Shown here in pieces: positions 56,038 through 64,000 of a stretch of 64,000 nt of DNA. A model generated the notes under the pieces. It searched no databases. It was not told the DNA's origin and was given only the letters and a program-made list of their open reading frames with translations. A program made the translations under genes and the position numbers. This DNA is from Stenotrophomonas rhizophila (GTDB taxonomy: Bacteria; Pseudomonadota; Gammaproteobacteria; Xanthomonadales; Xanthomonadaceae). Location of the stretch: NCBI RefSeq assembly GCF_003651185.1, contig NZ_RCDC01000004.1, positions 1,846,659 through 1,910,658 on the forward strand. Direction: 5' to 3'. Positions within the stretch are counted from its first letter, which is position 1. The number at the start of each line of letters is the position of its first letter.

Positions 56038-56772
56038 ATGACCTATTGCGTCGGCATCGAGGTGGACGAAGGCCTGGTCTTCGCCGCCGACACCCGCACC
56101 AACGCGTCGCTGGACGACGTGCGCGTGCACCGCAAGCTGCACGAGTTCGAGTTTGCCGGGGAAGCCGCCTTCGTCATCATGGCCGCGGGCAACCTGGCGA
56201 CCACCCAGCTGCTGATCTCACGGCTGCGCCGTGATGTGGAGGAACAGCGCCCGGAAAACCTGCGCGCCTACCGGCATCTGTTCGAGGTGGCCGAGTACGT
56301 GGGCCGGGTGCTGCTCGACAGCCAGGTCAAATCCAGCACGCATGAGGCGGGCCAGGATGGCATCGTGACCCAGGCCACGCTGATCCTGGGGGGCCAGATC
56401 GGCGGCGAGCATCCGGGGCTGTACATGATCTATCCGCTCGGCAATGCGATCGCGGCCTCGCCGGAAACCCCGTTCCTGCAGATCGGCGAGTCCAAGTACG
56501 GCAAGCCGATCCTCGACCGCATCCTGCGCCCGCAGACGCGGCTGGAAGACGCTGCGCGCACCGCCATCGTCTCGCTGGATTCCACCATCCGCTCCAACCT
56601 GTCGGTCGGGCTGCCGGTGGATCTGGTGCTGATCCGCAAGGATGACCTGCGCATCACCCAGCGCATGCGCCTGGCCGGCGACAGCCCGCTGTACGCGGAA
56701 ATCCACGGCAACTGGTCCTTCAAGCTCGAACAGGCCGTGGCCAGCCTCCCCCGGTTCCCCTGGGAGGCCTGA
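56038..56772 (+). CDS. Anbu-type proteasome-like protease
   Basis: This is a 244-residue member of the Anbu (ancestral beta-subunit) family, a bacterial relative of HslV and the 20S proteasome. After removal of Met, Thr1 (TYCVGIEV) would be the N-terminal nucleophile. Asp17 (FAADTRTN) and Lys32 (HRKLHEF) complete a proteasome-like triad. The central GGQIGGEHPGLYMIYPLGN and C-terminal GDSPLYAEI are family features. It forms ring or spiral assemblies in other species. Partner genes often found with Anbu (a transglutaminase-like protease, an ATP-grasp protein and an alpha-E protein) are not in this window. It converges with a kinase gene, with no base between the two stop codons. Confidence 0.92.
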   Translation: MTYCVGIEVDEGLVFAADTRTNASLDDVRVHRKLHEFEFAGEAAFVIMAAGNLATTQLLISRLRRDVEEQRPENLRAYRHLFEVAEYVGRVLLDSQVKSSTHEAGQDGIVTQATLILGGQIGGEHPGLYMIYPLGNAIAASPETPFLQIGESKYGKPILDRILRPQTRLEDAARTAIVSLDSTIRSNLSVGLPVDLVLIRKDDLRITQRMRLAGDSPLYAEIHGNWSFKLEQAVASLPRFPWEA

Positions 56773-58287
56773 TCAGGCGGTTTCCAGCGCCTCGGCGACC
56801 GAACGGAACACCTGCTGCATTTCCAGCGGCTTGCGCAGCACGTGCACATTGATGCCCGGCGGGAACACTGCCAGCGGCACGGTCACCTCGGCTTCTTCCA
56901 GCACCAGCGCCGGCCCGCGATAGCCCAACGTAGCCATCTCGCCCAGCAGGTGGCTGGCCGAGAGCAGCTTGGAACCGGCATCGGCGATCACCAGTGCCGG
57001 CATGCTCTCCTGCTGCATCCAGCGCAGCGCGGCCGCACCATCGGAAGCCAGCTGCAGGTGATAGCCCTGGCTGGACAACGCGTTGCCCAGCAGCGACAGC
57101 CGCGTCGCCTCACCGTCCACGACCAGGATGGACTGGCCGGTACCGGCGGCGATCGGCCCATCGACCGTAGCGGCGGTGTCGGCGATCTCGCGCATCGGCA
57201 GCAACAGATCGAAGCGGGTGCCGACACCCGGCTGGCTGTCGACGTGGATGCTGCCGTGTGCGCCTTCAATGATGCGCTTGCACGAAATCAGGCCCAGGCC
57301 GGTGCCGGTGGCCTTGGTGGTGAAGAAGGGATTGAACAGATGCGACAGGGTATCGGCATCCATGCCGATGCCTTCATCGGTCACCGAGATCCGCAACCAG
57401 TCCTCGCCATGCGTATCGGCGGCGGATGCCGCGCGCAGGGTCAACCGGCCGCCGTCCGGCATGGCCTGGATGGCATTCAACGCAAGGTTGAGCAGGACCT
57501 GCTGCAGCTCGGTGTAGTTGGCATCCACCGCCAGGCCGTCGGCCACCTCCAGGTGCAGGGTGACCTTGGCGGGCAGGTTGCTGCGCAGCAGCAGCTCGAC
57601 CCCTTCGAACAGGTGGACCAGGCAGATGTGTTCGCTGCTGTTGCGCGAACCGCGCACGAAGGACAGCATCGATTCGGCCATCTCATGCCCGCGCCGGCCA
57701 CACTCGGCGATGATGTCGGCCAGATGGTGCAGCTGCGGATCGTCGGTGCGTGCCTTCATCAGGTCCGGCATGATCAGCAGCGGCTGCAGGATGTTGCGCA
57801 GGTCGTGGCTCAGGCCGGCTGCCAGCAGCGACAGGCTTTCCAGACGCTGCGCGCGCATCAGCTCGGCTTCCACCCGCTGACGGTCGATCGCGCTGCGCGC
57901 TTCGCGCACGGCACGCGCCACCGCCGAGGGCAGGCGCGCCGGCTGGTGCTTGATGATGTAATCGTTGGCGCCCTGGTGCAGGGCGGCCACCGCGTTTTCC
58001 TCACCCATCGTGCCGGACACGAAGATGAAGGGCACCTCGGGCAACGCGGCGCGCACGATCTGCAGCGCTTCATTGCCGGAAAAGCCGGGCATGCTCAGGT
58101 CGGACAGCACGATGTCCGGCGCGGCGCGCTCGAGCGCCTCACGCAGTTCCTGCGCGCTCTCGACCCGCTCGAAGCTGGCCTCCAGGCCAGCGTCGAGCAT
58201 CTGCTCGCACATCAGTTCGGCGTCTTCCGGCGAATCCTCGATCAGCAGGATCCGCAGGGCACCCAACGCAGGGCCGGTCAGCGGCAT
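56773..58287 (-). CDS. Receiver-histidine kinase-receiver hybrid signalling protein
   Basis: This is a 504-residue cytosolic hybrid kinase. The first receiver at about 10-130 has acidic Asp18, phosphoacceptor Asp63 (VLSDLSMP) and Lys113. A HisKA with His161 (GLSHDLRNILQPLL) and a HATPase (LALNAI, DEGIGM, TGTGLGL) follow. A second receiver at about 385-504 keeps Asp391, Asp436 and Lys486 but lacks the usual Thr/Ser switch (LVLEEA), so it may be degenerate. No sensor domain or membrane segment is present; the N-terminal receiver is probably the input. It is the last gene of a three-gene operon, four bases after the single-domain response regulator. Confidence 0.94.
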   Translation of the reverse strand: MPLTGPALGALRILLIEDSPEDAELMCEQMLDAGLEASFERVESAQELREALERAAPDIVLSDLSMPGFSGNEALQIVRAALPEVPFIFVSGTMGEENAVAALHQGANDYIIKHQPARLPSAVARAVREARSAIDRQRVEAELMRAQRLESLSLLAAGLSHDLRNILQPLLIMPDLMKARTDDPQLHHLADIIAECGRRGHEMAESMLSFVRGSRNSSEHICLVHLFEGVELLLRSNLPAKVTLHLEVADGLAVDANYTELQQVLLNLALNAIQAMPDGGRLTLRAASAADTHGEDWLRISVTDEGIGMDADTLSHLFNPFFTTKATGTGLGLISCKRIIEGAHGSIHVDSQPGVGTRFDLLLPMREIADTAATVDGPIAAGTGQSILVVDGEATRLSLLGNALSSQGYHLQLASDGAAALRWMQQESMPALVIADAGSKLLSASHLLGEMATLGYRGPALVLEEAEVTVPLAVFPPGINVHVLRKPLEMQQVFRSVAEALETA

Positions 58288-58291
58288 GGTC

Positions 58292-58732
58292 TTACTCGAC
58301 CTCCGGTGCCTGGTTGATCAAACCCCAGAACTTGCCCAGGGTCTGCACCGCGCCGAAGAACTGGTCCACGTCCACCGGCTTGACCACGTAGGCGTTCACG
58401 CCCATGTCCCAGCTGCGCGCCAGATCGCTTTCCTCGCGCGAGGATGACAGGATCACCACCGGCAGCCGCTTGAGCTCCTCGGTGTTGCGGATTTCCTTGA
58501 GCACTTCCAGGCCATCCATGCGCGGCATCTTGATATCCAGCAGCAGCACGGCCGGCAGGCCTTCGTCGCGGTTGGCGAAGGCACCACGGCGCAACAGGTA
58601 ATCCATCGCTTCCACGCCGTCTTCGACGTGCACGATCGGGTTGGCCAGGCGAGCCTCCTTCAATGCGTCGATGGCCATCTCGGCGTCGGCGGGGCTGTCC
58701 TCGGCAAGGAGGATGGTACGGAGAGCGGTCAT
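58292..58732 (-). CDS. Single-domain response regulator (Rcp1-like)
   Basis: This 146-residue receiver has no output domain. The acidic pair Glu11-Asp12 (LAEDSPAD), phosphoacceptor Asp66 (LLLDIKMP), Ser96 and Lys118 (VVKPVD) are all intact. It closely resembles Rcp1-type partners of phytochrome-like kinases. Its start overlaps the end of the membrane kinase gene in ATGA. It probably accepts phosphate from that kinase and passes it on or signals by protein contact. Confidence 0.94.
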   Translation of the reverse strand: MTALRTILLAEDSPADAEMAIDALKEARLANPIVHVEDGVEAMDYLLRRGAFANRDEGLPAVLLLDIKMPRMDGLEVLKEIRNTEELKRLPVVILSSSREESDLARSWDMGVNAYVVKPVDVDQFFGAVQTLGKFWGLINQAPEVE

Positions 58733-60549
58733 GCGGCGGAGCCCTTGTTGATTGCGTCGAGCGCGGGTGGAAGAACGAAGTGGAACGTGGCGCCCTGATC
58801 GACCACCGACTCGGCCCAGATGCGGCCCCCGTGGCGGGTCAGCACCCGGCGGACACTGGCCAGGCCGATGCCCGTGCCGGGGTAGTCACTGGCCTTGTGC
58901 AGCCGTTGGAACACCCCGAACAGCTTGCCGGCGTAAGCCATGTCGAAGCCGGCGCCGTTGTCGCGCACGGTGAACAGATGGCTGCCGTCCGGCTGCAGTT
59001 TGTAGTCGACCTCGATCCGGGCCGGCTCGCGGTTGGAAGAATACTTGATCGCGTTGCCGAGCAGATTCAGCCAGACCTGCCGCATCATGTTTTCATCGGA
59101 AACAATGATCGGCAGCGGCGCGATCTTCCAGTCGATATGGTGCGGCACCCCGCTGCTCTCCGACTCGCTCTGCTGGTTGGCATCGAGCATGGCGCGGGTG
59201 TCGGCCACCAGCGACTGCATGTCCACGGCCTGCAGCCGCATCGCCGCCCGGCCCAGGCGCGAATAGACCAGCAGGTCGTCGATCAACGCGGCCATGCGCT
59301 TGGCCGAATTGGAAATCACGCCCAGGTAATGCAGGGACTTTTCGTCCGCGCCCTCGCCCAGGTGACGGGTCAACTTGTCCGAGAAGCCGGCCACGTGACG
59401 CAGCGGCGCGCGCAGATCGTGCGAGACGGAGTAGCTGAATGCTTCCAGTTCGCGGTTGACCTCGGAGACCTGCTCGACCTTCCCTTCCAGCTGGCGGTTG
59501 AGCTCTTCCACCCGCAGCTGCACGGCGCGCTGGACGGTGACATCGCTGACCGTCATCAGCACCACTTCGTCATCCTTGTCCGGCAACGGCATGCGCCGCG
59601 CGTTGATCAGCATGATGCGGACCACGTCATCGGCGGTGCGCTGTTCGTGCTCGTAGTCCCACAGCTCGCGGCCGCGCAGCAGCACATCGGTCAGGCGCTG
59701 GCGGACCACCGCATCGGCCCAGGCACCGTCGCCGATGCTGTCCAGCGGCAGTCCTTCGGGCGAGGCCTCCTCGTCCAGCCCATACAGTTCGGCGAACGCG
59801 GGGTTGTGCATCTGTACCCGCAGGCTGCGGTCGAGCAGCACGATCGGCTCGCGCACGGTATGCAGCACCGAGGCCGCGCGCTCGGCCGCGCGCAGCGAGG
59901 CACGTTCGGCAGAGAGGCGGTGGCGGATCTGCCGCTGCAACAGCCACAGCACCAGGCCGAGCAACAGCAACTGCACCACCAGCGCCGACCAGGACACGAA
60001 CTCACCCTGGCGCTGCTGTGCGGCAAACAGCGAGGAGCGCTGCTTGAGCAGCTGCTCCTCGGTGGCCTGCAGTTCTTCCACCAGGCTGCGGATCGGGTAG
60101 CGCGTGGTCAGGTCGGCCACCAGCTGGCGCTGATCGGCATCGGGCGAGGAACGGGCCAACTGTTTGGCCAGTTCCATCCGGCGCTCGAGCATGGACTGGA
60201 TGCGACCGATCCGGACCAGCTGATCGGGATTGTCGCGGGTCAGCTCCGCCAACCGCGCCAGCCGCCCGGGAATGTCGTCGGCCTGGGCCAGCCGCTCACG
60301 CAGGCCGGGGGCATCGATGCCCTTGGACATCGTCAACGCCGCGGATTCGACATCGCGGACATCGGCCTGGAGCTGGTAGACCGCCACCCCGACATCCTGG
60401 GTATGGGTGACCCAGTTCATCGCATCGATGTTGTCATTGGCCAGCTTGCGCAGGGTGAGCCACGGCACCACGATGATGGCTACCGCCGCCAGGGCCAAGG
60501 CCGGCAGACGCCAGCGGTCCCAGATTTGATCACTGAACACCAGCGCCAT
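58729..60549 (-). CDS. Membrane sensor histidine kinase with PAS domain
   Basis: This 606-residue kinase has membrane segment 1 at about 14-33 and a helical periplasmic CHASE3-like sensor at 38-185 (WVTHTQDVGVAVYQLQADVRD in part). Membrane segment 2 is at 186-205 and a PAS domain at about 226-340. A coiled linker leads to HisKA with His377 (FSYSVSHDLRAPLRH) and HATPase (NLLGNAIKYS, GTGIGL). This matches the phytochrome-like Bph/Cph kinase core. Membrane topology places the sensor in the periplasm. It is the first gene of the operon and overlaps the response regulator gene by four bases. Confidence 0.94.
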   Translation of the reverse strand: MALVFSDQIWDRWRLPALALAAVAIIVVPWLTLRKLANDNIDAMNWVTHTQDVGVAVYQLQADVRDVESAALTMSKGIDAPGLRERLAQADDIPGRLARLAELTRDNPDQLVRIGRIQSMLERRMELAKQLARSSPDADQRQLVADLTTRYPIRSLVEELQATEEQLLKQRSSLFAAQQRQGEFVSWSALVVQLLLLGLVLWLLQRQIRHRLSAERASLRAAERAASVLHTVREPIVLLDRSLRVQMHNPAFAELYGLDEEASPEGLPLDSIGDGAWADAVVRQRLTDVLLRGRELWDYEHEQRTADDVVRIMLINARRMPLPDKDDEVVLMTVSDVTVQRAVQLRVEELNRQLEGKVEQVSEVNRELEAFSYSVSHDLRAPLRHVAGFSDKLTRHLGEGADEKSLHYLGVISNSAKRMAALIDDLLVYSRLGRAAMRLQAVDMQSLVADTRAMLDANQQSESESSGVPHHIDWKIAPLPIIVSDENMMRQVWLNLLGNAIKYSSNREPARIEVDYKLQPDGSHLFTVRDNGAGFDMAYAGKLFGVFQRLHKASDYPGTGIGLASVRRVLTRHGGRIWAESVVDQGATFHFVLPPALDAINKGSAA

Positions 60550-60679
60550 AGTCCCTCGTCAGCTCGATGCCATCGACGACCCGGCCCAGGCGGCAGCGCC
60601 GGCCCGCGCAGCCCCATCGGCAATGGCGAAGCGTTGAATATACTCCACCCCTTTGTGAATACGGGGCAGGCGGCCTGCC

Positions 60680-60706
60680 AAAAAAAAAGCGCGCCCGAAG
60701 GCGCGC
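60680..60706 (-). terminator. Rho-independent terminator after the BON-domain gene
   Basis: Read on the minus strand, the stem GCGCGCC/GGCGCGC with a TTCG tetraloop is followed by nine T residues. It ends the BON gene transcript 27 bases after its stop codon. Confidence 0.94.
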
Positions 60707-60732
60707 CCTGTTCAGCGATGTAGCGATGGGGC

Positions 60733-61107
60733 TCAGCGTGCGGCGGTCGCAGCCACCTTCAGGTTGGCAGCATCGACGCGCTTGACGCCCTTGATCTGCT
60801 GGGTCACGCGTACGGCCTTGTCATGCTCGGCCTGGCTGGCCACGGTACCGGTCAGGGTGACGACGCCATTGACGGTCTCCACCTTCACTTCAGTACCCGG
60901 GACGTTCTTGCTGGTCAGCAGGTCGGTCTTGACCTTGGTGGTGATCCAGCTGTCGGTGACCGGCTCGGCCGAATCGTGCTTGTCGGCATGGGTCATCGCG
61001 GCATGATCGGTGGTCTTCGGCGGATCCTTGGCCATGGCAGTCGAGGTGCCCAGCACCATGCCCAGGGCCAGCGAAGCAGCAAGCAGATTACGGGTCGTGT
61101 TGGTCAT
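60733..61107 (-). CDS. BON-domain periplasmic protein (OsmY-like)
   Basis: This 124-residue exported protein has the signal peptide core NLLAASLALGMVLGTSTAMA. A His/Asp/Lys-rich spacer precedes one BON domain at about 52-120 (DSWITTKVKTDLLTSKNVPG, VETVNGVVTLTGTVASQAEH, VDAANLKV). BON proteins bind phospholipid membranes and are often induced by osmotic or envelope stress. The ATG at 61107 has AAAGGAATTCG upstream. OsmY itself has two BON domains; this has one. A strong terminator follows. Confidence 0.9.
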   Translation of the reverse strand: MTNTTRNLLAASLALGMVLGTSTAMAKDPPKTTDHAAMTHADKHDSAEPVTDSWITTKVKTDLLTSKNVPGTEVKVETVNGVVTLTGTVASQAEHDKAVRVTQQIKGVKRVDAANLKVAATAAR

Positions 61108-61277
61108 GTTCGAATTCCTTTGCGGATGTGCAGCCAGTGTCCGTGCACGGCCGTGGACGGGACGTGGGCGCCGCATAACGTTGCCGTGAACCACTCAGGT
61201 TGGCGCCCGATCGTTCAGATTTCCGCCGCGCGCGCGCAGCCGTTACGCTGTCCTGCCCCGTTATGTTGGAGCGCACC

Positions 61278-62318
61278 ATGGCCGCCACACTTCAGGTCGC
61301 CTTGATCGGCTACGGGCTGGCGGGCAGCGTGTTCCATGCGCCGTTGATCCTGCATACGCCAGGGCTTGCACTGCACAGCATCGTCAGCTCGCAGCGGGAT
61401 CGCCTGCTGCGCAGCTTCACCGATGTGCGCATCTGCAATGACCCGCAGGCGGTGTTCGATGACCCGGCGGTGGATGCGGTGGTGATCGCCACGCCCAACG
61501 ATGCGCATGCCCCGCTGGCGCGCGCCGCACTGGCGGCCGGCAAACATGTGCTGGTGGACAAACCGTTCGCACTGTCCGTGGCGGAGGCCGAATCGGTGGT
61601 GCAGGCCGCGCACGACGCCGACCGGGTGGTGACGGTGTTCCAGAACCGCCGCCACGATGCCGACTTCCTCACGCTCAAGCAGGTGATCGACAACGGCAGG
61701 ATCGGCCGCGTCGCCGAATGCCATTCCCACTTCGACCGCTTCCGCCCACAGGTGCGCGAACGCTGGCGCGAAAGCGATGCGCCCGGCAGCGGGCTGTGGA
61801 TGGATCTGGGGCCGCACCTGCTGGACCAGATGCTGCAGCTGTTCGGCGGGCCCGGCGCGATCAGTGTGGACCTGATGGCGCAGCGCGAGCACGCGCTGGG
61901 CAACGACTACTTCCATGCGGTACTGCATTACCCCCGGCATCGCGCGATCCTGCATGCCGGCTCGCTGGTGGCCGCCTCCGGCCCGCGCTTCATCGTGCAT
62001 GGCGATGCCGGCAGCTATCTGAAGGACGGGCTGGACGTGCAGGAAGATCAGCTGCGGCGCGGCATTGCCCCGGGCGCCCCGGGCTGGGGACTGGATCCGC
62101 AGCACGGTCACCTGGTGCGGATCGATGCCGACGGGCACACCCGGCGCAGCACCGTGGACAACGTGCCCGGCGATTACCGGGCGTTCTATGCGGCCTTCCG
62201 CGATGCGATGCTGGGCGTGGGCGAAGCGCCGGTCAGCACTGCGCAGGCGCTGCAGCTGATGCGCCTGCTGGAGGCGGGCGCAGAGAGTGCACGCAGCGGG
62301 CGGCGGGTGACCCTTTGA
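61278..62318 (+). CDS. Gfo/Idh/MocA-family oxidoreductase, YdgJ-like
   Basis: This 346-residue NAD(P)-dependent oxidoreductase has an N-terminal Rossmann fold (VALIGYGLAGSVFHAPLIL), the family Lys motif HVLVDKPFALS and FQNRRHDADFLTLK. The C-terminal domain has SHFDRFRPQVRERWRE and GLWMDLGPHLLDQ. These stretches and the length match E. coli YdgJ very closely. The substrate is probably a sugar or inositol but is not established. The ATG at 61278 is preferred because GGAG lies seven bases upstream; another ATG is at 61263. It is divergent from the BON gene. Confidence 0.92.
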   Translation: MAATLQVALIGYGLAGSVFHAPLILHTPGLALHSIVSSQRDRLLRSFTDVRICNDPQAVFDDPAVDAVVIATPNDAHAPLARAALAAGKHVLVDKPFALSVAEAESVVQAAHDADRVVTVFQNRRHDADFLTLKQVIDNGRIGRVAECHSHFDRFRPQVRERWRESDAPGSGLWMDLGPHLLDQMLQLFGGPGAISVDLMAQREHALGNDYFHAVLHYPRHRAILHAGSLVAASGPRFIVHGDAGSYLKDGLDVQEDQLRRGIAPGAPGWGLDPQHGHLVRIDADGHTRRSTVDNVPGDYRAFYAAFRDAMLGVGEAPVSTAQALQLMRLLEAGAESARSGRRVTL

Positions 62319-62357
62319 GTCGGCCACGCCAGCCCACGCAGATCTCCGCCATGCGTG

Positions 62358-62391
62358 GATGCGGGCCGGACGATGGGGTTCGGCCCGCATC
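62358..62391. terminator. Hairpin between convergent oxidoreductase and gnd genes
   Basis: A perfect 11-bp stem, GATGCGGGCCG/CGGCCCGCATC with a 12-base loop, lies in the 81-base convergent gap. No strong T run is present. It is a likely bidirectional transcription end. Confidence 0.5.
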
Positions 62392-62399
62392 GATGGGTC

Positions 62400-63302
<903 letters not shown>

Positions 63303-63305
63303 GAA

Positions 63306-64000
63306 TCACCTTTGCTCAGTTGTCGTGTTGTCTTGCAGGAACGCTGGCGGCGGGGCATCGCACTGGCGAAGGCGTGCGTCGATCCAGCGCCGATACAGCG
63401 TGGTATGCAGGTTGTGCAGCCCCAGTTCGATCGCGAACGGTGTACGCGGATTGCGATCGAGCAGGCGTGCGATGTGGTACCCGATAGGACGTATACCCCG
63501 AGGATGCACGTAAATCAGGAACCCCTGGTAGAACGGATCGTCCAGCAAGGCATCCAGTTCCTTCAGCAACGGTTGCTGCTCGGCCGGTACCTCGCGCCGC
63601 CAGATCGGATCGCGCTCGATCAGCAGCCGCTCGAACCGGCGCGGTCCCGGGCCCGGCATGCGCTGGGCCAGCGCCCAGATGCGCCGGTTGATCCGGTCGT
63701 AGTAGGCAAAGCCCTCGTGCTCGCGCAGCGCGCGTGCCGCCGCATCACTGACATCGACCACCACGAAGTTCTCGGCCTGGTTGTTGATGTCGTCCAGGTA
63801 CTTCCGCTCGAACACGTGCTCGATGAAGCCGGGCGTGCCGACGAAGGCCTGCCGCCCGCGCAGGGCGGTCTTCTTCGCCTTGCCATCGGCCAGGAACTCC
63901 CCGGCATGCCGGCCGAGCAGGATGCTGTCGGTCTCGTGCAGGGTCAGGAAGGTGCCGATGGAGAGCTCATCGGCCGAGAACTCGCGATCGAACGCGGCAT
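63306..64000 (-). CDS. Hypothetical protein (C-terminal part, runs off right edge)
   Basis: At least 231 residues are visible with no stop, and the true start lies beyond the window. The sequence is soluble and rich in Arg, Asp and Leu, without signal peptide or membrane segment in the visible part. Notable stretches are TLHETDSILLGRHAGEFLAD, ENFVVVDVSDAAARALREHE and YVHPRGIRPIGYHIARLLDR. I do not recognise the family. It ends three bases before gnd on the same strand, which suggests a shared operon and perhaps a link to sugar-phosphate metabolism, but that is context only. Confidence 0.75.
   Translation of the reverse strand, partial: AAFDREFSADELSIGTFLTLHETDSILLGRHAGEFLADGKAKKTALRGRQAFVGTPGFIEHVFERKYLDDINNQAENFVVVDVSDAAARALREHEGFAYYDRINRRIWALAQRMPGPGPRRFERLLIERDPIWRREVPAEQQPLLKELDALLDDPFYQGFLIYVHPRGIRPIGYHIARLLDRNPRTPFAIELGLHNLHTTLYRRWIDARLRQCDAPPPAFLQDNTTTEQR

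Overview
The window is GC-rich, densely coded chromosomal DNA from a gammaproteobacterium of the Xanthomonadaceae, most likely Stenotrophomonas. The main evidence is the recurring GTAG-type palindromes built on GCCGGCC(GCT/AGC)GGCCGGC, which resemble the SMAG/REP elements known from S. maltophilia. The gene content also fits: a xanthomonad-style nag locus, many TonB-dependent receptors, tandem DsbA genes and a plant-type gshA. I see no rRNA, tRNA, CRISPR array, prophage or transposase. About 58 protein genes are supported, two of them cut by the window edges.

Layout. 0-7 kb: detoxification genes. A truncated LysR gene diverges from a pirin and a YcaC-like hydrolase gene. A formaldehyde operon (frmR-adhC-fghA, minus strand) has a clear CsoR/FrmR-type operator in front of it. 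A second LysR gene diverges from a YahK-type zinc alcohol dehydrogenase. 7-13 kb: a complex inverted-repeat element, gshA, a VIT-family transporter, an AraC regulator, a periplasmic metallo-beta-lactamase-fold protein, engB and cytochrome c4. 13-21 kb: two successive DsbA-like genes (one periplasmic, one a lipoprotein), an EEP-family nuclease or phosphatase, and the choline-to-glycine-betaine cluster betT-betB-betA, without betI. 21-28 kb: an RhtA-like exporter diverging from an Lrp regulator, an alpha/beta hydrolase overlapping an AraC/GyrI regulator, a VOC protein, a siderophore-type TonB receptor with a possible Fur site, and a LysE exporter bracketed by SMAG repeats. 28-40 kb: a large TonB receptor, the soluble lytic transglycosylase, cca, an S41-like peptidase and a 1,332-residue autotransporter with glycine/aspartate-rich tandem repeats.

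40.7-53 kb is a complete N-acetylglucosamine/chitooligosaccharide utilisation locus. A minus-strand operon, nagP-nagR-nagB-nagA-nagX, has three translationally coupled genes. It diverges from a plus-strand group of sugar kinase, TonB receptor and GH20 beta-hexosaminidase. The divergent control region holds two symmetrically placed NagR-like palindromes and a third LacI-type palindrome. The likely route is release of sugar by the hexosaminidase, outer-membrane uptake, inner-membrane transport by NagP, phosphorylation, deacetylation by NagA and deamination by NagB.

53-64 kb: a VanZ-like protein, a MidA/NDUFAF7-type methyltransferase, a pteridine-reductase-like SDR, folK, an Anbu-type proteasome-like protease without its usual partner genes, a three-gene phosphorelay operon (kinase, receiver, receiver-kinase), a BON-domain protein, a YdgJ-like oxidoreductase, a short-type 6-phosphogluconate dehydrogenase and an unrecognised truncated gene.

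I did not find a clearly new multi-gene system. The most unusual items are the Anbu gene without partners, the repeat-rich autotransporter, the multi-part inverted repeat at 7.03-7.28 kb and the extra LacI-type operator in the nag control region.
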